DNA from: Breviolum minutum Mf 1.05b.01
Taxonomy: Eukaryota > Sar > Dinophyceae > Suessiales > Symbiodiniaceae
Direction of reading: 5' to 3'
DNA: 64,000 nucleotides
Assembly (NCBI GenBank): GCA_000507305.1
Contig: DF239840.1
Location: 97,046 to 161,045, forward strand
Made by a program: the position numbers and the translations under genes. Positions 47,523 to 58,760 of the stretch are shown here, one piece after another; the stretch's first letter is position 1, and the number at the start of each line of letters is the position of its first letter. Under the pieces are notes generated by a model, which was not told the DNA's origin, did not search any database, and worked only from the letters and a program-made list of their open reading frames with translations.

Positions 47523-48047
47523 TTAGGTGTGCATCACATTTCTTCGTGGCACCCCACGGGCTTCATTGAAATCCCTTTCCTCTCGATCTTCCAAGTAATT
47601 CTGGAGGTCTGCCGGTGCATTCTCTGCATTCCGCGCAGCAGGTACCTCTTGAAAAATCGTGATCTCTGGATCAGACTCCTCAGAATTGTGATATGGTGCG
47701 GCATACTCACTCTCACTCCCATTCAAAGCATTGGATGAAAAAATATCAATATCATCTGCAACACTTGCACGGTTAGGTGTCTTTCGGGTTCTCGCTGGAG
47801 GAGGGGTAGAGAAAGAGGCAGCCGGCTTAGGCATAGATGCAGCCGGCTTACGAGTCTTTGGAAAAATCTTGTCCGCGATTTTGCGGACTTTGGAAATGGT
47901 CTTTTCTACGATCTTTTCTGCGCCGGTCTTCCTGATCTTGGTGTTCTTTGAGGGTTGCTTCTTCTTCTTCTGCGGCTGCTGGCGAGGATTCTGCTTTGAA
48001 GCTGGTTTCTTCTTCGGTACACGGGTAGCTGAGGCAGGTTTTTTCAT
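47523..48047 (-). CDS. Lys-rich N-terminus, acidic C-terminus protein
   Basis: ATG at 48047 lies two bases after a TGTAG acceptor (exon start 48049), a good place for a first exon after spliced-leader addition. The 174-residue product begins MKKPASATRVPKKKPASK and continues with QPQKKKKQPSKNTKIRK, basic enough to bind nucleic acid or act as a nuclear signal. The second half is acidic: SVADDIDIFSSNALNGSE and EESDPEITIFQEV, ending VPRRNVMHT and a stop. It is low-complexity and probably disordered. It resembles no histone or known dinoflagellate nucleoprotein that I can name. An internal or last exon of a larger gene is possible. Confidence 0.6.
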   Translation of the reverse strand: MKKPASATRVPKKKPASKQNPRQQPQKKKKQPSKNTKIRKTGAEKIVEKTISKVRKIADKIFPKTRKPAASMPKPAASFSTPPPARTRKTPNRASVADDIDIFSSNALNGSESEYAAPYHNSEESDPEITIFQEVPAARNAENAPADLQNYLEDREERDFNEARGVPRRNVMHT

Positions 48048-48407
48048 GCCTACAAAAACAAAGGTCTTCAAATCTAAGCAAAGGTGCCAGAATTAGACCT
48101 TCGAAAAATCTCGAGCCTGAACTTGCTACAATTGATGGTGGTAATTGGTAATTTTCTTTTCTCTTCCCAACAAACATTTGAAGTCTGGTGGGGTAGAGGC
48201 ATGGCTGTATGGCCCAGCCTTCAAACTTAGTAGGATCCAAAGCCCCTTCGATCGAATGACCGAATAACCAAAATAATTTTCAACACCTCAACAATTCTCA
48301 AAAACATTGACATCCAGCCTCCGAAAGAAATGCAAGTATCTGGAAGCTCATGGAATCAAAATCCCAAAAAAAACATGGGCCCCAGAATTAAGGGGTGCCT
48401 TGCGAGT

Positions 48408-48496
48408 GATTAGAACTATAATACGTCCATTTGATGATGATGATGATGATGATGATGGTGATGACTCATGATGATTCATGATGACGAGGATGATTG

Positions 48497-48532
<36 letters not shown>

Positions 48533-48545
48533 CAAAGATGATGCG
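48408..48545. repeat. GAT microsatellite with conserved leader, copy 1
   Basis: GATTAGAACTATAATACGTCC directly precedes a GATGATGATG run. The same leader with one change precedes the GAT run at 52398. Confidence 0.8.
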
Positions 48546-51193
48546 TAGCGGACCCTGGAAATTGGCAGCTCTGGAAAGTCCCTCTTGCCTGTCCCACCAC
48601 CATTCAAAATCTGATGACTTTGATCTATCATTTGATGATTGAACAAATCCAATTATTGGAACAAGACCGTACATGAGAAAATGTTTACACATCTGCACAC
48701 GGAGAGAGGGGACAACCAACATCAACTAACTACTTGCCCTGATTCCTCTCTAGGTCGTTGACAATTACCACTTGCGTAAAACCTGTGAAGCAACATCTGA
48801 TCAGTCTCACTAACGAAGCCTCTTTTTCAGGGGGTCCAGTCTATGTCCACGTACGTTGGTCTTCCTTTGCCACTGATTTGGCAAAGACTTCGTTCTTTGT
48901 GCAACACAGCCCTGGCCTTTACCAGTCTTTGAAAGAGTGAATCGAACACCCCTGGCCCTTGGGTAAAAATTGCTTTTGATTTCAGGTCAACTCGTAAGTT
49001 AGGCTCATCCCGTATCAAATCATTGTATCATTGAATTGAATCATACCTCAGCTTCAAATCCCATATGAAATCAAATTGAAGTACTGTATATTGAAGTATC
49101 AATTGTCATTTCATTTGCACAGAGTGCACTGTACTAAGTCATGCATACTGCAGATCTAAAATCATACAATATTATATATAATTATATAATATGATATATT
49201 TATATCATATATATATTATATATATATGATATAAATCTCATATCATACAGTATCATACGAATCGCATCATAATTAATATATTTATTAAAAGATATTACCA
49301 CTATATCTCAAACGTAGGGTATGACCCCCTCCCAGTAACAATGACCACCAGGATAATTTCATTATTTGTAGGGGATTCCGAGATTCCTAGAAAGCTCTAT
49401 TTGCTGCTGTTGCTGGGAGGGATAACACCCAACGCCGCCGAATGGGTCTATGGTATTTGTATACGGATACTAATTTCGACAAACCCGAATCCAACCAGTG
49501 GAAATGCCAATGAATTGATACAGTTGATTCATTCTCATGTTGTGTCACACCGTCCTACCCATGACCTGTAAGAAGAGTCAAAAAGGATTGACATTTTTTT
49601 TTGTTCAACAGGGGCTCTTCCTCCAAACATGCTTCAGGAAAGGGGCAGTTCAAGCAGTCCCCAACACTTGAATTATCGTGGTGACATGATAAGATGATAG
49701 AAATGATACTATTATTTTTGTACATATGATATATGATTCGAAGTAAAATATGATATTTGATGTGAATTAAAAGATTTGATGTGAATAATTTTGAATCAGT
49801 TGTGAGTCATAGTCAAGACTGACTACTTATAGATAGTGGATAGATATGTTACAGGTTACACTTACTGACATGGAAGAACCGTGAGGGTTTCGTCAAAGGT
49901 ATGGGGCTTTCTAACTCGGATGGTATTTCGATTTTGTCTCTTGAACATGTGAGCCCTAATAAAAAGGTTGACACTGGATCCTGGACTCCTTGATTCCTAT
50001 TGGCCTATTGAGCCTATTGACCTTCACTGCCTTTGTTTGAATTGACATTCAGCCTTTTCGGGGCCAGTACGCTGAAGTGACGTTCGAAACACATGCAGCG
50101 GATGCAACTTGCGAACTCGTGTTCGCACAACAGGAAGTTTGACAAGCTTCCAGGTCAACGCTGATGCATAGGGTGTTTGAATACTTGGAACAAATAATCG
50201 AAGGCAAATCAAAGTACAGAATTATAGACTATAGACTATAGAATTTAATTTTGAATCATCTTTGAATAAAACACCCACAATGATTCTTTATCCTGTCTTC
50301 AACAATATCATTCATCAGTCCATACTTCCATACTGTACCTTTCAAAAAAATAAAAAATAATATAATAATATCAAAGAAACGTATTTTGTATCTGAATCAA
50401 AATCACACATTTTCAAAATCCCTTTCATATCATCATCGAATCGTACCGAATCAATATATAATAAATAACTGATAGAATCATACACGCGGTCATCATGTCG
50501 CATATCTCAGATATCAAATCTCTTGGGAATTGCCACCATCCTGGAACAGTCCTGAACCGAGAGTTGTCCCCGATTAAACCAAATGGTAAATCATCAGGGC
50601 CCAACATGTATAATTTCATTTCTGGAAGTACAGAAAAGTAACAATTGAAAACTCATCCTTGATACCATGAATCCTGAATCATGGCCATGGGCTATGGCCA
50701 CGCGAATGCGCAACCAAACAGCGAGTGAAACGTCCTGGTCTAAGTAATGCACTGACCATATGAACCAAGATGAATCCCCCAGTGCAGTGATTTTCAACGC
50801 CACAAACAAATGGGCAATGATGCTGCCTATTGGTTTTCCTATTGCAAAGATGCGCTAAACCCCCTTTCAGCATTACCCCCTGTAATGGCTTTTCATACAT
50901 CCTTGTGGTTTAAAATATGCGTTGTGACCTGAACCCTATCGGCTATCGGCTATCTGCTATCTGCGCCAAAAAAGTCAATCAATCTGCTATCTGTGCCAGC
51001 CAGTGATTGCTTCGAATCACACCTGTTCGGCAAGAAGAAAGTTCATGTAGACGACGTAGAGGTCCTTGCAAAAATCAGAAAACAGACTGTGCAGCCTTGG
51101 GGTTTGCCCCTAGCCTAAGGTGATGTATTATTATTGTTCTGTATGCATGAGGCTGTATGACTGTAGACTGTATGTAACTACTGTACGTGCGTA

Positions 51194-51313
51194 GGTAGGT
51201 AGGTATGTATGTATGTATCTATGTATGTATGTATGAACGTATGTATGTCTGGATGTTTGAATGTAAGTAATATGTATATAAGTATATATATATATGATAT
51301 GTATGTATGTATG

Positions 51314-51344
<31 letters not shown>

Positions 51345-51346
51345 TG

Positions 51347-51377
<31 letters not shown>

Positions 51378-51378
51378 C
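51194..51378. repeat. GTAT tetranucleotide microsatellite
   Basis: Long GTATGTATGTAT run with interruptions. The Tyr/His/Ile/Thr open frames on the minus strand come from the repeat. Confidence 0.95.
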
Positions 51379-52369
51379 ATATGTAACATATGTAATACGT
51401 ATGTATCTGCATCTGTATATATTATATAATATCATTATATGATTATGTAACTATGTAACACTATGAGACTATGTATATGAATATGATATGAATATGTGGA
51501 GGTATTTGCAGTATGCAGCATGCAAAACAAAGAGAACTTCCACAGTACTATCCATACATAGAGGAATTTGGCAAATACATCCTTCTCAACGGTACTTTTG
51601 AAGATGATATCAGATTCCTATTCTGAAAGGTTGGATATGCTATTTCCCTGGAGGCGGTGTGCAAGTTACGGTAGTTGTAGAGTTGTAGAAATTAGAAGTA
51701 CTGGTTGCACCTTTTGGGAAACGGCCTCACAAGAGTATTTGGAGCCAAGTTTCAAATCAAGATCCGGATCTCTCACTCAGATAGACGTTGTAGACGTTCA
51801 TCACCGCACCTGTCAGCTAGCAAAAAAGCAAAAACCGTTTCTCATTTTCCAGTGCTTGGATTTGCAAAATCAAAAACACTTATATATTATAAATTATATA
51901 TATAAATATATATATATAAACTTATTTATATATTATATATTGCTATAAATACCACTATTCATTTGTCATTTGCCGTTATCAAATCCTTAACTTAAGAACT
52001 TCAAATTTTATACACATTCTATATTCTATAATTACACAAGATATTGTATAATGCTTGCTGACACTGTATAATACTGCCTACTGTAAACCGTCCGTGTACC
52101 GTCTACTGATTCGAATCAATATGAAGTGAAAACAACATTTCGAAATGATATGAATCTGAATATGTCAGATCTATTTATGTACATCACATCAGAATCATCA
52201 AATCGTTGATTCGTTGATTTCTTTCTCAATCAATCAACCAACCAATGAGTCAGTCAATGTTGAATCAATCGAGGAAGTAACCAAATGACACTGAGTACTG
52301 CCAAAGAATTTGTCATCAAAAGCCCGAACCACGTTTTATCTTCGAAATTGGCACCCACCATCCCCAAGT

Positions 52370-52467
52370 AATTAGAACTATGATACGTCCTTTGGCCGAT
52401 GATGATGATGACGATGATGACGATGATGATGATGATGATGATGACAATGATGATGACAATGATGACA

Positions 52468-52500
<33 letters not shown>
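52370..52500. repeat. GAT microsatellite with conserved leader, copy 2
   Basis: AATTAGAACTATGATACGTCC is followed by a few bases and a GATGATGACGATGATG run of about 100 bases. The shared leader means the two microsatellites descend from one dispersed element. Confidence 0.8.
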
Positions 52501-52607
52501 GAGATTGATGTAGAATTTGATTTCAAATGATTTCAAATGAACAATACGATTCAAATCAAAAGAGAAATTTGATTATGAGCAATGACTGGAATGATGTGAT
52601 GTGATCA

Positions 52608-52796
52608 ACATCCTTCTCGTCCACCCCTGCTATCTGCCTTGATGGTCTCCGTACATCCGGAGACTTGACGTCGATCCCCGCACCAACTTCCGCTTGTGGT
52701 GCAAAGACCAAGACTGATGTGAGCGATTGAAGTAGATTGCAAAGCCAGGATTCAGAGGATACCTGGCAGAATTCTTGAAATTGAAGTGCAGAGCCA
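52608..52796 (-). CDS. Exon of an unknown protein
   Basis: After GTTTCAG the frame reads GSALQFQEFCQVSSESWLCN, then LLQSLTSVLVFAPQAEVGAG and KSPDVRRPSRQIAGVDEKD, ending near GAT|GTTGAT. The composition is protein-like and no family is recognised. It lies downstream of two other exons on the same strand (54262-53999, 55480-55130). The right end is uncertain because GTGGAC a few codons earlier could also serve as donor. Confidence 0.45.
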
Positions 52797-53998
52797 CTGA
52801 AACAAATCAGTCTATATCTCAACTGCTGTACAATTTGGCTATGCAAAGTTGCCCTTCACAACAGAATCTGACTTGAGAATTGACTAATATTTTCAAAGTA
52901 CATTCTAGATATATGAGACAGTCTTGAGACAGTGACATATAATTATGTTACATAATGTTGATTGCTCAGAAATAAATATCATAATAATGATTTTATGTTG
53001 TATGAATGAAACCTAAAGAAGACCAGACTGTGATATATCACAGAATCGAATCATAATCGTATCATATCTAGAATGATTCTTCTATGAGACAATAAGGTAT
53101 GTAAACGGCTTATTAACGAATCATGCTCTTGTATACGTTCAATCCGATCCGTACAATTGTCAAGTCTAGTCTAGCACAGTCTATTCTACAGCCTATAGTC
53201 ATAGTCTATTTGTTTACATGTCCGTCTACTTTGCGTCTACCGTCTATCGTCTGTGGTCTATAGTCAATACTGATAGAGTTTCGTGTTGTAGTTCAGTCTA
53301 ATCTAGTACGGGTAGAGAGCATGGAGCTAGAAGCTACCGGCAAATATGAAATCATCATCCAACGAAATTCCAACATCGTGGTCGTTTTCAATGCTATTAA
53401 CAAATGAACACTGAACCATTTCATCATATCATATAACTACTGCTACACACTATCCTGCATCCGGAAATACAATCCAGTCACAATCCACACCGACACCGTA
53501 TTCTGGGATGAGCATTGGTAGCGTACTTACTTCTTACACCTACTGACAACTTTCAACCTGCCATACTGATATGCTGTATGCTGCATGCTGCAGTACCGTA
53601 CCATAAAAACCGCCTTGTATGTATAACTGTATCTATAACCGTTTGTTGGCACCTGCTTCCTTTTTCTACCAATTCCATATCAAAATTGATTGCCCGCAGT
53701 TGCATCCCAACCTTCGTAGACCGACACAACATTACTCTTCCTAACATTAACATTAAAAATAAGCCATCCCAAAAATGAAGTAGTGTTCCAGTGTTCCAAC
53801 CATCATTTTTCAAGGGCTGAATTAGTTTCAGGGAATGTAGATTAGATCTCTTTTTTCTGAAATTTCATGTCTTCTCTCGACATGTCCCACTGGTTGAGGG
53901 GTGTAAAAAAGTATGACCAGCAAAATTGAAAGCCCTTTGCGGTGAATGCTGTGCTATGCCACATTATGCCACTATGGCTATGCTTCCTATTCCTATAC

Positions 53999-54262
53999 TG
54001 ATGCCAATGATGCCAGCCAATGCCTATTGAGCTTATACCAGGCAGCATTTGCCCAACCCGGCCTCGGCCCAAGAATGCGTTGCAACAATTCAACGTCAGT
54101 AGCACGCCCGTGTGGCCTGTGCGACCCCCCCGACCTGTTTGAAACTTCACTCCTTGCATCATCATCAGGTTGTGGCATCCTTCTGGGTTCAACTTCCTTG
54201 GTTGTTTTGTGGGGTGGTGTCGGAATTAAATCCAAGGCTAAAAAAAGATCTTCATATGGAGC
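53999..54262 (-). CDS. 88-codon exon of an unknown protein
   Basis: TTCCAG|GCTCC opens and GCATCA|GTATAG closes exactly 88 codons in phase 0. The sequence includes APYEDLFLALDLIPTPPHKT, the polar RMPQPDDDARSEVSNRSGGS, and a C-terminal ATDVELLQRILGPRPGWAN. Both borders and the frame agree, which makes it a solid exon. No domain is recognised. Confidence 0.6.
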
Positions 54263-55129
54263 CTGGAATTTCAAATAATCACTTGGTGATAGCTTGGTGG
54301 CAAATTCTGAAAACCAAAATCATTTGTATCAATATCAAACCAAACCTGACCTGGTACGATTGCTTTGCTTGCTTGCTTGATTCAGGAGCATACTGCCTTT
54401 GCAAAAAGATAGATTGATCATCGATGATTGGACTTATTCATTCGTTGTGTATTGTTTGGAAAGGGTATGTTAAAGTTATTTTGGCGAAGTTCCTGACTCT
54501 TCTGATTGAGTAAACATCATGAATCACAACATCATTTGGAGATGGATTCGATTTGTACAACTGCCTTGCATTTTTGAAAAGTAGATTCAAACTAGCTAAT
54601 CACTTAATCAAAGATGCTTTCACTTAGATTATCAAAAATTGATTAGTCCAAGCCAAAATGAATAATGCTGTGAAATGGATCATGAAACAAAAAAATTGTA
54701 TATTCCTTGCCGTGCCATCNAAAGATCATAATAGAACATACATCAAAGATCATGAAACAGTGATTATATCACTGATATCACAGTCAATCAATGATCAAAG
54801 ATCGTGATTGAAAGATCAAAGGTCATAATATTGAAAATTGATAAATAGTACAGTCCAGTACAGTAACCCTATAATAGGGTAAGAGTTTCTTTTCCAACCA
54901 TCTTTCTGGGAATCTAGCTGGTTAGGTTAGATTCTCAAAATAAGAGCCACTACGACATCTGACATAGTGACATACTGTGACATACTTACATTACATAGAT
55001 ACATACGTGCGCATACCGTGCATATCATATGAAATTTGAAATGACATTGAAATGCGACATATCAAATGACACATGTCACATATGAATCATAATCATATGA
55101 TCATATGAGTCATACCAAAATGATTTCAC

Positions 55130-55480
55130 ATAGAGTGCAATGTGCAGCTGAGACTCAGCCAATGGATGTTCCCTAACAATCCGTTCGCGAAGATTGTCCC
55201 CATCATCAACATCAGCATCAATTTCCTCAACAAAAGCATGCTGCTCATCCATATCCCCGGCAAAACTATCATCATCGTCGTCATCAGCAGGCCCAAAAAG
55301 ATCAGCCATGGTGGCCACTGCAGTAAACCCTGGATTCAACAGAAGTGAGTCAAACATCGCAAAATCATCAGCAGTGGCACCAGCAGCATGTGATGGAGGT
55401 GCCGCTGGAGGCATCATTGTAGCCGTGATTGCACCGCACTCTTTGATCACACCAATTGCGCACATCGTCCACATAGATTC
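55130..55480 (-). CDS. 117-codon acidic exon of an unknown protein
   Basis: GCTAG|GAATC to CTCTAT|GTGAAA encloses 117 codons, phase 0 at both ends. Translation: ESMWTMCAIGVIKECGAI, then an Ala/Pro stretch, FDSLLLNPGFTAVATMADLF, a run of six Asp and many further Asp/Glu, and RIVREHPLAESQLHIALY. The acidic middle is probably disordered. It is phase-compatible with 54262-53999 downstream; I read them as one gene, tentatively. Confidence 0.6.
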
Positions 55481-56069
55481 CTAGCAGCGATCGCTTGACA
55501 GGATCACGGTAAGGGCAGGGCATGAATAGCCTGCTGCATATATGAATTGCTTGGAAAGTCTCAGCGTTGGTTTAGATTCGCAAGGTCTTTCATGTGAAGC
55601 CGTAAAAAGCCTACAACATCTCTAGCCTACGTCGCCATCTAGCCTATTTCCTACGGAGGTAAACTGCAAACGGAAAACCATTGTTTAGAATAGGAGGCAG
55701 GGACCGGTAAGGTTATTTTGGACCTTGCGAAAGATTTGTCTGTGGTGGATAAATTTTAAACTGATAAGACTCATATGACTACCCCATATGGCCCATACAG
55801 CTCTGTTAGATCTATGAAGCCTACCACCTACCGATCTTTTTGGTGATGGTGATTCAGAATCCAAATCAAATCCTTTCCCATGAGGAATGTGAAACCTTTG
55901 ACGCCGTCAATTTTGCGGGGTGCCCCTACATATTGTTTATGATATGGTAGTTGCCAATCCTTCCACTTTAAAGTACACCCTGGAAAACCAACATCGAACC
56001 TGAAAATGACCAATTTGAAAATGAATAATAGTAATTAACAGAGTATAAACCACTGACACCGGAAGACAT

Positions 56070-56299
56070 TGGAAAACACCAAAGACCATCATTTTCCCCG
56101 GTCATGTTTTCAAGGAACAGTACACAGAAGTGAAAGAGTAACTTCTTGTGAGTTGATAAAGTGGTTGTTGATATTACTTGGATTGCTTTCTCAAGTACTC
56201 ATCCCAAATTAGGAAAGTCTAGTCCATAGATCAAAGATATGGAAAGGAACCTGCTTGAGAGTCTTGAACTTGTCATGCAGCATTTCCCACTTGTAGGTC
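56070..56299. pseudogene. Partial copy of the methyltransferase exon-intron junction
   Basis: It matches 37890-38137, including GTACACAGAAGTGAAAGAG, GTGGTTGTTGATATTA, CTCATCCCAAATTAGG and the exon end CTTGAACTTGTCATGCAGC. The homology stops abruptly at GTAGGTC. A 13-base and a 4-base deletion distinguish it. It is a genomic (intron-containing) duplication, not a cDNA copy, and cannot code for an enzyme. Confidence 0.85.
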
Positions 56300-56721
56300 A
56301 ATCATCTTTTTTATCGTATGTATCATTCATCATCTATCAGTCTCTCATCATCTATCATCTATCCTTGCTCATGTACCTTCATGTTTTTTAATCATTCATT
56401 TTTCATTTATCATATCAATCAAATCGTTGATCTAATCATCTATCATCTATTATCATTACCTTCTATTCACCATCTGATTTTGATTACCTATGAAAATATG
56501 TGCAACGTTTCTGTGTTTTTCGTGACATCCCTGAACCCCCATTCCGACAAAAGGCTCCATGCTGCGATCAGCATTTTTTTTCAAGTGGTTTCTTCACGCT
56601 CTTGTTTTGGCCTTGTCCCCTTGTCAGGCCGCCGTTCTTTCTTTGTGTTTTGGCGAATTTTTTTGCCAAACCGTTCACTTACTTATTCTCATGTGTTTTT
56701 TCCAAAACAGGTCGGGATATT

Positions 56722-56833
56722 TACACCCCCAAAGTTTAACATAGACCCTGAAAAATGATGGTTGGAAGACTACTTTCCCTTTAAGGTGGTAAAATTTCAG
56801 GGTCTACGGTCTATGTTAAACTTCGTTGGGGTA
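56722..56833. repeat. Foldback element, family B
   Basis: The left arm is CCCCAAAGTTTAACATAGAC followed by CCTGAAAA. The right arm is TTTCAGGGTCTACGG then CTATGTTAAACTTCG and GGGGTA. The centre GATGGTTGGAAGACTACTTT is shared word for word with 59648-59752. No coding capacity. Confidence 0.75.
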
Positions 56834-57128
56834 TTTCGAGTATCTACACGGATACGCCAAAACCAATTTGACCGAGGAAAGCGCATGCATACTGGGATGT
56901 CCATTACGTAGTAAATGATCAGTCAGTAAATGATATATGATATATGATATATGATATATGATGATAGATATATGATATATGTAAAATGGATTAAATTGAT
57001 TGAATTATAAATCCTATGGAGGCTCCGGGCTGCCCCTATATAAATAGGTCGTAAATCATCCAAAGAGGTTCACTTACTAACTCCCATGGACACCCATAAG
57101 TAGTCGCATGCGGCATGTATTTCTATCC

Positions 57129-57641
57129 CTAGCGAAACTCTGCTGAGTCATCATCCTCAAGCACCGGTGGTTTTTCATCATCACTCAAATCATTTCCCTT
57201 TTGCTCATCAAGCACCGGGGGCGATTCAACCAAATCATCTTCGGGTTCTTCTTTGCACATTTGCTCAGCTCGATGGCGAGCATCTTCGATCCTTTCGATG
57301 TTAAAAAACTCGCTCAAAACATGGCCGTGCATCTTTTCCAGAATCGAAATCACACGTTCAGTGCGACTTTTCCAACGATAGTAAAATTCGCGTCGATCCG
57401 CAGGAACTTCTTCTTGCTGATGTTGCTGATTGTGCTGCTCTTGATGCTCTTGCATAGGCTTAGCTGCCACCACCACCTGACGGAAACGACGAAGGGCTTT
57501 GGCCTCCAGGTCATGGACAGTGGTCTTCCCAATGATCCTGACCTTGTATTTCCTAAACGCCTCGTCTCTCACTGCACGACGAGCTGCTGCACGCTTGGCA
57601 TTCGTGTTGACCCAATTAGACTTACCACTCCGGCGTGGCAT
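57129..57641 (-). CDS. Basic N-terminus, acidic C-terminus protein of 170 residues
   Basis: ATG 57641 opens MPRRSGKSNWVNTNAKRAAA and a strongly basic stretch. After a Gln/His-rich linker (QEHQEQHNQQHQQEE) comes a helical part with FYYRWKSRTERVISILEKMH. It ends in acidic repeats EEPEDDLVESPPVLDEQKG and DDEKPPVLEDDDSAEFR, then a stop at 57129. The frame continues upstream to 57719, so an internal start or a preceding exon is possible. The basic head and acidic tail suggest a chromatin- or RNA-associated protein; that is inference. It has the same general design as the 48.0 kb protein without sequence similarity that I can see. Confidence 0.6.
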   Translation of the reverse strand: MPRRSGKSNWVNTNAKRAAARRAVRDEAFRKYKVRIIGKTTVHDLEAKALRRFRQVVVAAKPMQEHQEQHNQQHQQEEVPADRREFYYRWKSRTERVISILEKMHGHVLSEFFNIERIEDARHRAEQMCKEEPEDDLVESPPVLDEQKGNDLSDDEKPPVLEDDDSAEFR

Positions 57642-58407
57642 TTGTTTGTAAATGGATCTGACTTGTTTGAGCCCAGCAACTGCATATGTTTGCAAACTGT
57701 TTGCAACACAAATACCCATCGTCGATAAGCAATATCCTGTATCCTTTCATCTGATAATTACATAGGGGGTAGGGAGTAATGCGATAAGACACTTTGATAT
57801 TGACAGTCCATAAAATAGAAATACGCGATCATATCAAATGCATGAATCAAATGAATCATTGATTCACTGAATCAAATCAAATTCCACCTTCACCGCATTT
57901 ACCACAACATGTGACATATCACTCACTGACTCTGTCACTGTCACACATAAAATTATAATGAAAAGAGGTGGAAAACCATGATGATTCGAATCGGCACAAA
58001 CGGGCCGGTCTATGATATGCTTAGTAATGATTAGAAAAACGGAAATAATACACTGGAAATTCTACTCTTTTTCCAATGGTCATGGAAGTGGAAAATGGCT
58101 AGGCTATATCAGGCTACACCTAAAAAACATACTGTTGGAGGTGCCCATTTTTGACTTCCATGACTACACAGCTACCAACAACACTGTCAGGGATGGTGAG
58201 AAATGATAAATAATAATGTTGATCCCGGATAAATAAACCCCATGGCCCATGGTTGTTTAATTGGGGGGGCCCCATTTTAAAGGGGATTTATCACTTTTGG
58301 GGGTAAAATGCTCACAAAAGAGTGTTGGCATTACTGACTATGAAACCAACATGGCAGTGATAAGTACTATGAAGCCAACTGTCCAAGGTGCACCGTGCAA
58401 CACTTAC

Positions 58408-58537
58408 CCAGGAATAATCCGAGCTGCATAAGAAACATCAATCGCAAAGATCTTCCAGTCCTTCAAAGGGGCGACCTTGCTGATCCACAACCCCCACTCG
58501 TACTGGTTGAACAAGCCGCAGTTTCCCAAGTCAGAAC
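58408..58537 (-). CDS. Short exon of an unknown protein
   Basis: ATGAG|GTTCTG to CCTGG|GTAAGTG, 130 bases, frame SDLGNCGLFNQYEWGLWISK followed by VAPLKDWKIFAIDVSYAARI. A Trp/Tyr-rich globular look and a canonical donor support it. It lies 225 bases past the stop of the HMG-box-like gene, so it belongs to a different gene or an alternative 3' end. Confidence 0.45.
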
Positions 58538-58760
58538 CTCATTTGGATGGTCAAGATGATTAGTCATCCGTGATGGGAAGCTTGTTCAAACTTCACATAC
58601 GATGTCATATCATGTCATGTCATATCAGTGTTTTTACAGGGTACCTCGGTATATGGTATCTAATATCTAATTCTTTTATATGATATCAAAAATGACATCT
58701 CATAAATCATCAATCATAAATCATAAATCTGTCAAATTGTCTCAATCCATAAAGTCGAAT

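Larger units (their letters stand above)
48550..52600. other. Spacer; possible exons but none secure
   Basis: TA-rich palindromic sequence lies at 49165-49260 and GTAT microsatellite at 51194-51378. Open minus frames at 50212-50024 and 50900-50679 are protein-like in part but lack convincing borders. Confidence 0.4.

Noticed and set aside
51131..51442. Overlapping open frames of 77-93 codons on both strands
   Set aside because: All are readings of the GTAT tetranucleotide repeat.
58203..58295. Possible further foldback element (GATAAATAAACCCC / GGGGATTTATC)
   Set aside because: Arms are short and imperfect, and no second copy is in the window.
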